Shown: positions 47,416-54,712 of the stretch, piece after piece
Layout: every line of letters starts with the position of its first letter
How positions within the stretch are numbered: position 1 is the stretch's first letter
DNA from: CAZFDT01 sp964518335
GTDB lineage: Bacteria; Planctomycetota; Phycisphaerae; Phycisphaerales; Phycisphaeraceae
DNA: 64,000 nt
Reading direction: 5' to 3'
Assembly (NCBI GenBank): GCA_964518335.1
Contig: CAZFDT010000005.1
Span: 1 to 64,000, forward strand
Translations under genes and position numbers: made by a program
Notes under the pieces: generated by a model
The model's database searches: none
Seen by the model: the letters and a program-made list of their open reading frames with translations, nothing else
What the model was told of the DNA's origin: nothing

Positions 47416-49059
47416 ATGCTGCTTGAGAAGTACATGGGCCGCAGCATGTTGGGCGTCGAGTTCGCCGCGGGCAAGCAGCCGTCGTACTGGTCCTACAGAC
47501 CGGGCCTGGGCGTGGCGGCCGGCGGGCGTATGGTGGCGGTGGAAGCGTTCGCCACCGATTCCAACGCCGAGGGTTACGGCGACCTACCGCCTGGCCCGTG
47601 GAACACCGACCCAAACAACCCGGTGTCGGTCTACAACGTGCGACTGTCGAACTACCACGTCGGCTCGAAGGTCAAGGTCGTGCTGCCCGAGCCGAACCCG
47701 GACTACTTCGCCGACTACCCAGCGGTGGCCAGTGCGTGGCAGACGTTCTGCAATAGCGAGCACGTTTTGACCATGCTGGCCAAGCCGCAGGAGGACGGCC
47801 ACATCAGCACCTACTACTACAACGGTGGGCCGGTGCATTTTGAGAGAGACGGCGACCTGTGGGTCGGCCCGCTGCTGTTGACCTACCCCAACGAGGTCTA
47901 CAACTGGACCTTCTTCGATCACCTCACCATGGGCAAGTGCAGAATTAAGTGGGGCGTATCGTTCTCTGGAAGCACCATCGCGGTTCACGAACGCTTTGAG
48001 CGGTGGACGGGCAAGCGCTGGCGAAGGGTGAACCTGCCACCGTTTCAGAATGAACTGCCCTCCTACAAGGGACCGCTGGCGTCGATATCCACGAAGATTC
48101 AGGCCCTGCACACGCTGGTTCCGTGGAGTGTGGCCATGGAGAAGGACGCCTACCGGGCCAGCTATCTGGGCTTTGACTTGGTCGCCGATCATGGGAGGTT
48201 CCTCCTGGACCGGGGGTATTGGGGCGGCAGCTACCAGCAGGCCAAGGTGGACGAGATGTTTGTCGTGACGACGCAGACCGACCCGGCGAACACGATCACG
48301 GTGACGCGCGGCTCGGTGACGTACCTCGACAACCATGCCGTCCCGGAGATCATCCGCGGCGCGAACCTGGTGTGGCCCAACTACTGCTTCAAGTCGTCTG
48401 AGACAGTGGACCAGCGGGACTTCTGGAGTTCGAGCCTGCAGTTCGACATCAACCCGAAGGTGTCGACGGCGCCGACGCCGTGGTACAACGATCGGCACAA
48501 TCAGTCGGGGGAGCCGACCGACAGTCACTTCCAGGCCTGGGCGGCCGGACTGTCGTTCCCGGTGGTGCTGCCGTTTCATTCGATGACCAGCAACTGGTGG
48601 GACTTCGGCGGCATGACATGGAGCGACTGGGCGGGCGACATCATTCCATACTTTTTGAGCATCACAGACGCAGACCCATTCGAGGTGTCAGCAATAAGAG
48701 CCATGGGTCAGGGACAGTCCTTTGGGCACGACTTATACCTGTGGTGTTTCATTCACAGATACGAAGACGTGGGCGACTACCGCTACGTGATGGTGTACGA
48801 GTTCACGAACCTGGCGTGGGACCCGGAGAATCCAGGTTCCTTCAAGCCGCTGGCCCGCACGCCCGGCACGGAGACGTACACCATCGCGGACGTGATTGAC
48901 GACGGCTATCAGAATCGGTGGTGGTGGGCAAAGTATCGCAAGTCAGATTGGGCGTTCGTCGATTGGGACGGGTTTCCCGATGACATGATGGGAACACCGC
49001 CTGAGCTTCACGCGACAGCGGTTGCTACGGTGCTGGGATACTTCCCTAGAGTGGGATAG
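47416..49059 (+). CDS. Large last phage gene, possible receptor-binding protein
   Basis: A 547-residue aromatic-rich protein (many Trp and Tyr: YWSYRPGLG, SYQQAKVDEMF, NWWDFGGMTWSDWAGD, NRWWWAKYRKSDWAFVDWDGF), strand-rich and without membrane helices. It is the final gene of the structural operon, where tail fibre or receptor-binding proteins are usually encoded. Aromatic surface residues would fit carbohydrate binding. Family not recognised. Confidence 0.6.
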   Translation: MLLEKYMGRSMLGVEFAAGKQPSYWSYRPGLGVAAGGRMVAVEAFATDSNAEGYGDLPPGPWNTDPNNPVSVYNVRLSNYHVGSKVKVVLPEPNPDYFADYPAVASAWQTFCNSEHVLTMLAKPQEDGHISTYYYNGGPVHFERDGDLWVGPLLLTYPNEVYNWTFFDHLTMGKCRIKWGVSFSGSTIAVHERFERWTGKRWRRVNLPPFQNELPSYKGPLASISTKIQALHTLVPWSVAMEKDAYRASYLGFDLVADHGRFLLDRGYWGGSYQQAKVDEMFVVTTQTDPANTITVTRGSVTYLDNHAVPEIIRGANLVWPNYCFKSSETVDQRDFWSSSLQFDINPKVSTAPTPWYNDRHNQSGEPTDSHFQAWAAGLSFPVVLPFHSMTSNWWDFGGMTWSDWAGDIIPYFLSITDADPFEVSAIRAMGQGQSFGHDLYLWCFIHRYEDVGDYRYVMVYEFTNLAWDPENPGSFKPLARTPGTETYTIADVIDDGYQNRWWWAKYRKSDWAFVDWDGFPDDMMGTPPELHATAVATVLGYFPRVG

Positions 49060-49138
49060 CAAGAGCGCTGCAGCAAACCATGTGAGTTTTTGAGAGAAAC
49101 AAATCCCGAAGAAGGGTGTTTTCAGGGAGGAGCACCTC
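49060..49138. other. Right junction of the phage
   Basis: Short non-coding stretch between the last phage gene and the IS630 remnant. The right attachment site should lie in or near this interval, but no duplicate of left-end sequence was found by eye. Confidence 0.35.
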
Positions 49139-49312
49139 AGTGGTCGCGATGAACAACCTCGCCAGCCACAAACGCGACCGTACCCGCCACCTGATCAAGG
49201 TCGCCGGAGCCCAAGTGCTGTTCCTGCCCCCGTACTCACCCGACCTCAAACCCATCGAGATGATCTTCGCCAAGGCCAAGCACCTGCTGCGGTCGCTGAC
49301 CTGCCGCACGAC
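49139..49312 (+). pseudogene. IS630-family transposase remnant
   Basis: The translated fragment (VVAMNNLASHKRDRTRHLIKVAGAQVLFLPPYSPDLKPIEMIFAKAKHLLRS) is the C-terminal catalytic region of an IS630 transposase. Only about 55 of some 340 residues remain, with no inverted repeat visible. The usual MDN is MNN, so the catalytic Asp is replaced by Asn, and the copy is inactive. It lies exactly at the junction of phage and chromosome. Confidence 0.85.
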
Positions 49313-49316
49313 ATCT

Positions 49317-50726
49317 TCAGGTTGTTTCGTTCTCAATCAGGACGAGGGTGGGATTGCCGTCCTTCAGATCCATGTCGGCGCCGTTAGACCGTGTGTGGTT
49401 ACGAACGATGATGGCATTGGGGCTTGAGTTGCCCAGGTGGATGCCGTAGCGCGGGTTGTCGTGGATGCGGTTGTTGGCGATGAGGATGTAGGGGCCGCCG
49501 GGGGTGTGGCAGCAGATGCCGTCCTCCAGCACCGAGTCGTGGAGATGGTTGCCGACGATCCTCGCCATCTGCGTGTGGAACAGGCAGACGTTCTTGTCGG
49601 TGCAGCGTGCGGCCTCGACGTTCGCCACCTCGCAATGGCGGCATTCATACAGAGCGACGTTGTGCATGTTGGCGTCATGAACGTAAAGGTTCTCGACCTT
49701 GACCCATTCGCTGTCCACGATGCTGATGCCGCAGGATGTACGGAGTTCTTCGCCGCCTTTGACTCGCTGGCCTTCGAGTGGAAAGCTGCCCAGCGGATAG
49801 GGGAAGAACTGGCCCATGCGGTTGGCATCGATCTCGCCGCGGCCATCCGCAGGGCCATGGATGTAAACGCGCTTGGCTTGGTACACGAGGACGGCCGAGG
49901 GGTTCGTGGTGACGAAGGCGTTCTGAGCGACGTAGTAGCCATCGACTTTGGCCCGGGTGTGCTTGGCCCAGGCGAGGCCCAGCGGCTGCTCGACGGTGAT
50001 GACGTTGCCTTCGACCGACTGGATCGGGACGGTTTCGCCGAAGTTGCGCTGCCGACCGGTGCGGTCCTTGCCCAGCGGTGTGCGCGGGTTGACGTTCGCG
50101 ACAGTGATCCACTGCCCCGCTCGAAACCGGCCGGCGTCGGCGACCGTGATGGTCCGCTGGCCCCCCGCCGTGTCCCGCGCCAGATCGCTGCGAATGGCGT
50201 CGGTGATCCGCAGCACGCCGCGGATCTCCAGTTCCGTGTCGTCCTTGGGCCGAATGCAGTTGCTCAGGTGGTACGTGCCAGGCAGCACGATGACCTTGCC
50301 GCCGCTTTTGGGGAGCGAGTCGATCGCCTGCTGAATCTCGATGTCGTCGTCGATGCCGTCGCAGACACCCCCGGAAGATACAGGTGCAACAGTTCGCGTC
50401 GCGGCGGAATCGAACACCGGCCACGACATGACCTTGCCCTGGCGATACCAGTTGTCCTGTTCGATGACCTGTTTCCAAGGCTCCTGCGCCAAGGCGTCGG
50501 GTTTGAGATTGAAGTCACGGATGAGTTGTTCGATCACCGCCTCGTGCGGGTTCTGCAGCTTCTTCGCGAAGATGCGTCGGTAGCGGAATGGGGCCGGCTC
50601 AGCGGCCGGCTCAGGCGAAGTCTGGGCCTGCACCGCGCCGCCGAACCGCCCCGTGGACGCTATCGCCAACGCGCCGCCCAACGTGTGCAGAAAGTCGCGG
50701 CGATTACAGAAGGATTTGGAAATCAT
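49317..50726 (-). CDS. Secreted right-handed beta-helix protein
   Basis: A 469-residue exported protein. The N-terminus RRDFLHTLGGALAIASTGRFGGAVQA is a Tat-like signal (start at 50726). GVCDGIDDDIEIQQAIDSLPKSGGKVIVLPGTYHL opens a pectate-lyase-type beta-helix, and repeats such as VEAARCTDKNVCLFHTQMARIVGNHLHDSVLEDGI and NRIHDNPRYGIHLGNSSPNA follow. It probably binds or cleaves an acidic polysaccharide. It ends 5 bp from the IS630 remnant, so a shortened C-terminus is possible. Confidence 0.82.
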   Translation of the reverse strand: MISKSFCNRRDFLHTLGGALAIASTGRFGGAVQAQTSPEPAAEPAPFRYRRIFAKKLQNPHEAVIEQLIRDFNLKPDALAQEPWKQVIEQDNWYRQGKVMSWPVFDSAATRTVAPVSSGGVCDGIDDDIEIQQAIDSLPKSGGKVIVLPGTYHLSNCIRPKDDTELEIRGVLRITDAIRSDLARDTAGGQRTITVADAGRFRAGQWITVANVNPRTPLGKDRTGRQRNFGETVPIQSVEGNVITVEQPLGLAWAKHTRAKVDGYYVAQNAFVTTNPSAVLVYQAKRVYIHGPADGRGEIDANRMGQFFPYPLGSFPLEGQRVKGGEELRTSCGISIVDSEWVKVENLYVHDANMHNVALYECRHCEVANVEAARCTDKNVCLFHTQMARIVGNHLHDSVLEDGICCHTPGGPYILIANNRIHDNPRYGIHLGNSSPNAIIVRNHTRSNGADMDLKDGNPTLVLIENETT

Positions 50727-50820
50727 AGTGAGCTGCCTTGGGGGAGGGATCAACCGCTTACGGCTTAGCGAGACCCGCCAACAACGGACGGTCCCGCGAA
50801 CCCGCAAGCAGCGAAGAGGG

Positions 50821-51570
50821 TCAATTACTCTTGAACCAAGCTCGATTGGCCGACCACAATGACTCGTTTATCACCCTGGCGTGGCCATCGGCGAACATGT
50901 ACGCGCCGCCGACCATCAGGCCCGCCGACGAATGTCGGTCAGGCCGATATTGGGAAGGACTGTCAGTGGCAATGATGCAGCGCCAACCCGGCTCGGACGA
51001 CGCACTCGTGGTTTTGTCGATAGTATCGCCAGCCAAGATACGTGTGGAGGGACTCGCAATCACACGGTCAGGCTCACCATTGTCCAACCGTTTCCGCCAC
51101 AGTTTGTAGTCGGCGCCCGCATTTCGATAACCCCCTCCCATTTGGCTCCATCCAAAGCCGCCGTAGGTGCGATCCGGATAAGCCAGAGGGATGAAGGGGT
51201 CCACGAAGTGCCGCATCTCCGCGCACCGAAAAACACGGTACTGCTCGTAGAACTCCACTTGGGCGTGGAGGAAGTTATAGCCAGTCAGGTCCGGCGGGTT
51301 GCCCAGATAGGGGGCGGTTTCGACCAGCCAGTTGATGTTGTCATTGATGCTTGGATACGGTCGCCCGCTGATTGGCAGCCAACTTTTGAAATCACTGACA
51401 TAGCCATGCACCGCCGTGCCGATCTGTCGCTCGTTGGACAGACAGATGGCGAGGCGTGCCTGTCCCCTTGCCTTGCCCACCACCGGCAGAAGGATCGCAA
51501 CCAGGACGGTGATGATGGAAATAGACACGAGCAATTCCACCAGAGTAAACGCTCTGCGATGAGGTCTCAT
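50821..51570 (-). CDS. Prepilin-like planctomycete protein
   Basis: A 249-residue protein with a type IV pilin-like leader: RRAFTLVELLVSISIITVLVAILLPVV, where cleavage would occur before Phe. The C-terminal part ends in the planctomycete pattern with HSSAGLMVGGAYMFADGHARVI, as in DUF1559/prepilin-type proteins. The start at 51570 is the ATG before the leader. These proteins form a large surface family whose role is largely unknown. It lies 94 bp upstream of the beta-helix gene, on the same strand. Confidence 0.88.
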   Translation of the reverse strand: MRPHRRAFTLVELLVSISIITVLVAILLPVVGKARGQARLAICLSNERQIGTAVHGYVSDFKSWLPISGRPYPSINDNINWLVETAPYLGNPPDLTGYNFLHAQVEFYEQYRVFRCAEMRHFVDPFIPLAYPDRTYGGFGWSQMGGGYRNAGADYKLWRKRLDNGEPDRVIASPSTRILAGDTIDKTTSASSEPGWRCIIATDSPSQYRPDRHSSAGLMVGGAYMFADGHARVINESLWSANRAWFKSN

Positions 51571-51782
51571 CTTCCTGCTCTCTTTCCCTGCGGAGATGGT
51601 TGCCGTTTGGATGCCACAGAACAATCGCTGCGGGCCGGACGCCCGAGGGACTTTTCGTGAATGACCCGTACGCCGAAGCAGGCCCATCAAGAGTGGAGCG
51701 GACGGATCGCGACATCATGAAGGTAACACGGGGCGCACAGAAAGTCAACAATAGATAGGTATGAATTGACGACAAAATTGGC

Positions 51783-52733
51783 TTAATCAAGGAACCCGGT
51801 GACGGGGCACATGGCCAGATGGGAGTTGTAGGCCAGAAACACGTGTGGGCCTACCCGGAGAATGGCGGAGGGAGGATAGGCGAGGTCCGGCTGAATGGCA
51901 AGGGGGCGCGGTCGGCGCCAGGTTTCGCCGGCGTCGGTGGTGATGGCGGTAGTCCGTTGGGGGGAAGAATCGTCGGGCCGGTCCCACAGCAGCAGCAGTG
52001 TGCCGGCGGCGTCCAGCCTGGCTAGGTGGATGGAACCGGCGGCGGCCGCCAGAGCGGTCGGCTCAGCGTCGGACCACGTCTCGCCACCGTCGGCGGAGAC
52101 GGCGCGCAGCAGCACGCCCATGTCGGAGCCGGCCAGCATCAGCAGGTGATTGTCGGCGAATTCGACCACGGCGTGCGCTTCGAGACCGCTCATACTCACG
52201 GCCGGAGGCTCGACCAGGCCTTGGCCGCGACGCCACGTTTTGCCTGCATCATCCGAGAGAAAGCAAGCTGCCGCCGTACGTTCCATCGGCTGGCCATCAC
52301 TGGTCACCGGGAGAGTCATGGGCAGGATCAACCGCCCACCGGCGAGCCGCTGCACGCGGGTAGCGCCTGCGGACTGCTCCCATTCGGACAAGGACACCAC
52401 TGCCTCACCCCAGGTAGGGCCGCGCGCCGCCGCCGCCCCTGCCGCCGGCGCGGTGCGCATCATCAGTCGCTCGCCCACGAAGTAGAACAGCGCGATCGTC
52501 TGTGCGTCCAGTCGCACCAGGCTCGGACGGATCGCGGCGGCCCCGTCGATGAGCGAGGAAGGCTCCCACGTCTCCCCGCCGTCGGTCGAGATGCGATGAC
52601 GCAGCCCGCGCTCGGCATGGCGATAGACGTGGAGCACATGGCCCGCGTCCAGCACCTGCAGCGCCGCGTCTTCGGCCTGAACGATCGATACGCCGACAAC
52701 GACCAGCCCGCATAAGAAGTCCATGACGCTCAT
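51783..52733 (-). CDS. Secreted sialidase-like protein (Asp-box repeats)
   Basis: A roughly 316-residue protein with a signal peptide MDFLCGLVVVGVSIVQA (start at 52733; an earlier ATG at 52754 is possible). Asp-box motifs STDGGETW, SDDAGKTW, SADGGETW and TTDAGETW are spaced around the chain, the signature of the six-bladed sialidase fold. It may hydrolyse or bind sialic-acid-like or other sugars. It is divergent from another sialidase-like gene. Confidence 0.85.
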   Translation of the reverse strand: MSVMDFLCGLVVVGVSIVQAEDAALQVLDAGHVLHVYRHAERGLRHRISTDGGETWEPSSLIDGAAAIRPSLVRLDAQTIALFYFVGERLMMRTAPAAGAAAARGPTWGEAVVSLSEWEQSAGATRVQRLAGGRLILPMTLPVTSDGQPMERTAAACFLSDDAGKTWRRGQGLVEPPAVSMSGLEAHAVVEFADNHLLMLAGSDMGVLLRAVSADGGETWSDAEPTALAAAAGSIHLARLDAAGTLLLLWDRPDDSSPQRTTAITTDAGETWRRPRPLAIQPDLAYPPSAILRVGPHVFLAYNSHLAMCPVTGFLD

Positions 52734-52775
52734 AGCAACATTATGGCATTTCATGGCTTCTGTTTCAACCAAATA

Positions 52776-52803
52776 TTGACAACAAAAAATTGCTAATTAT
52801 GAT
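52776..52803 (+). promoter_or_regulatory. Sigma-70-like promoter for gene 52828
   Basis: TTGACA (52776-52781) and TATGAT (52798-52803) are 16 bp apart, close to the consensus, in an AT-rich gap. They stand 24 bp upstream of the start codon of the next gene. Confidence 0.7.
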
Positions 52804-52827
52804 GGCACACCTATCGAGGAAGGTGTC

Positions 52828-54033
52828 ATGACGACCACGCAGGCAAGCACCGTACTTTTGCTTTTGACCGTCGGCGTCACGTGGGCGGCCGCAGGCCCGG
52901 CCCAGGCGCAGGCTCAAGCCCCGGTCGTGGATGACCGCGACAAGCCGCCGGGCGAGATCGGCAAGGAGGAAGCGACGCGCTATCGCCTGATGCTCGACGG
53001 CAGAGTAACACCCCTGCCTGACTCCGTGGCCAGGCAGGGACCGAAGATGATTGCGCTGGACGACGGGCGGCTTCTGAGCGTTCGCAACGGCCATGCGGTG
53101 TCCAGCAGTGATGATGGCGTGACGTGGGAGGACCACGGCCCGATCCTCAAGGATGTCGACCCCAAGCAACTGCGGATCAACGCCGCGATTCAACTGCTGT
53201 TCCAGACGGCCAAGGGCAACGTGCTGCTGCTGTTCGTCAACCAGGCCAACTTCCGCTTCAAGTGGGACGCCCAGACCAACAATCCCGCGGGTGAGTTGCG
53301 AGCTGACGTGTGGGGCGTGCGCAGCGCCGACGGCGGGCGGACGTGGGGCGAACCTTACCTGGTGCAGGAAGGCTACTGCGGGGCGATGCAGGACATCATT
53401 CAGACGCGCGACGGTCGGATCGTCGCCGCCTTGCAGCATCTACTTTACAACCCCGGCCGGCACGCCGTCCGCACGTTTGTTTCAGACGACGACGGCCTGG
53501 CATGGCGCGGAGGCAACATCCTCGATATGGGCGGCCGCGGCCACCACGATGGCGGATTCGAACCCACGCTTGTCGAACTCACGGACGGCCGCGTGTGGAT
53601 GCTCATCCGCACCAATCTCGACAAATTCTGGAGCGCCTACTCCTACGATGGCGGCTTGTATTGGCGCGAGCTGGCCCCCAGCGACATCGACGCCAGCAGC
53701 TCGCCGGGGCACATGATCCGTCTCGACAGCGGCCGACTGGCGCTGATCTGGAACCGTCTGTACCCGGTCGGCTGGACCGAGATCCCCCGCGTCAGCGGCC
53801 ACACGTCGGAAGCGCCCTTCAGCTTCCACCGCGAGGAACTGACGATCGCGTTTTCGGATGACGACGGCCGCACGTGGACCGAGTCCGCCATCGTCGCGTT
53901 GCGCCGCAGCGGCGCGATCGCCTACCCCTATCTCTTCGAGCGCCGGCCGGGCGAACTGTGGGTGATCACCGCCTCCAGCCCAGGTGGGCGCATCGCGTTC
54001 AAGCTCCAGGAATCACACCTTGTCTCTAAGTGA
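52828..54033 (+). CDS. Secreted sialidase-like exo-glycosidase
   Basis: A 401-residue protein with signal peptide (STVLLLLTVGVTWAAAGPAQAQA). It carries Asp boxes or relatives (SSDDGVTW, SADGGRTW, SDDDGLAW, SYDGGLYW, SDDDGRTW) and conserved blocks RHAVRTFVSDD and GFEPTLVELTDGRVWMLIRTN. The fold is a six-bladed propeller. The gene follows a good promoter and starts a likely five-gene rightward operon. Substrate may be a rhamnose-containing or uronic polysaccharide; sialic acid is not implied. Confidence 0.85.
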   Translation: MTTTQASTVLLLLTVGVTWAAAGPAQAQAQAPVVDDRDKPPGEIGKEEATRYRLMLDGRVTPLPDSVARQGPKMIALDDGRLLSVRNGHAVSSSDDGVTWEDHGPILKDVDPKQLRINAAIQLLFQTAKGNVLLLFVNQANFRFKWDAQTNNPAGELRADVWGVRSADGGRTWGEPYLVQEGYCGAMQDIIQTRDGRIVAALQHLLYNPGRHAVRTFVSDDDGLAWRGGNILDMGGRGHHDGGFEPTLVELTDGRVWMLIRTNLDKFWSAYSYDGGLYWRELAPSDIDASSSPGHMIRLDSGRLALIWNRLYPVGWTEIPRVSGHTSEAPFSFHREELTIAFSDDDGRTWTESAIVALRRSGAIAYPYLFERRPGELWVITASSPGGRIAFKLQESHLVSK

Positions 54034-54043
54034 CCTTGAACCG

Positions 54044-54712
54044 ATGACCGTGGTAGAACCAGACAACTCGCGTGCGTGGCAGCACTGCTATCACGAGCTT
54101 CGCCGCCGCCTGATCTTCAATCAGATTCCGCCTGGAGCGCGGCTGAGTGAGGTCTATTGGTCACGGCAGATCGGGGCGCACCGGGCGGCGTTGCGGGAGG
54201 CGATGGTGCTGCTGGTTCACGAGGGGCTGCTGTGCCGGGGGAGCCGCGGCGGGTTCTTCATGCCGTTGCTGGAACAGAGCGATGTGGAAGAGGTCTGGGA
54301 GGCGCGTGCGGTGATCGAAGTCGGAGCGTTGCAGTTGATCGCGGCTCGGCGCGCCGGCGGCGAGTTGGAGGACAAGGCCTTCTTGCCGCTGCTGCAGCTT
54401 TGCGATGCGATGCAGGCGCTGCACGACGCGGGCATGCACTTGAGTTTCATCGAGGCGGACCGGAAGTTGCACGAACGGCTCGTCGAGCTGGCGGGCAACC
54501 GCCGGCTGGTGCGGCTGTACCGCCAGTCGCCGCTGCCGTTCCTGCTGTGGCGCACCTCGGAACACACGGTGTCACTGCAACGCGGACAGGAAACGATCGA
54601 CGCGCACCGCACGCTGATCGAGCTGCTCATGACAGGCCGGACCACTGAAGCGGTGCATCTGCTCGAGCAACACCTGCACGTGCAGCGGAGCGAGTTCGAG
54701 TTTGCCCCATGA
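54044..54712 (+). CDS. GntR-family regulator (first copy)
   Basis: A 222-residue regulator. An N-terminal winged helix (LRRRLIFNQIPPGARLSEVYWSRQIGAHRAALREAMVLLVHEGLLCRGSRGGFFMP, about 15-75) is followed by a FCD-type helical ligand domain (DVEEVWEARAVIEVGALQLIA..., DRKLHERLVELAGN). It begins 10 bp after the sialidase-like gene and overlaps the next hydrolase gene (ATGA). It is clearly paralogous to 59618-60370. It probably controls this locus in response to a sugar acid or keto-sugar. Confidence 0.9.
   Translation: MTVVEPDNSRAWQHCYHELRRRLIFNQIPPGARLSEVYWSRQIGAHRAALREAMVLLVHEGLLCRGSRGGFFMPLLEQSDVEEVWEARAVIEVGALQLIAARRAGGELEDKAFLPLLQLCDAMQALHDAGMHLSFIEADRKLHERLVELAGNRRLVRLYRQSPLPFLLWRTSEHTVSLQRGQETIDAHRTLIELLMTGRTTEAVHLLEQHLHVQRSEFEFAP

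Larger units (their letters stand above)
505..49059. mobile_element. Large integrated element: tailed prophage carrying a defence island
   Basis: The interval contains a serine recombinase module, replication genes, an origin-like region, terminase, portal, protease-capsid fusion, tail tube, tail chaperone and tape measure genes, that is a nearly complete siphophage-like set. It also holds about 14 kb of restriction and other defence-like genes. The left limit is placed after the tRNA and the right limit after the last phage structural gene, because att sites could not be identified. No clear lysis genes were recognised. The defence block could be a separate, nested insertion. Confidence 0.7.

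Noticed and set aside
51783..54033. True sialic-acid catabolism locus
   Set aside because: Asp-box proteins are broad in planctomycetes and no sialic acid lyase or kinase gene is present in the window.
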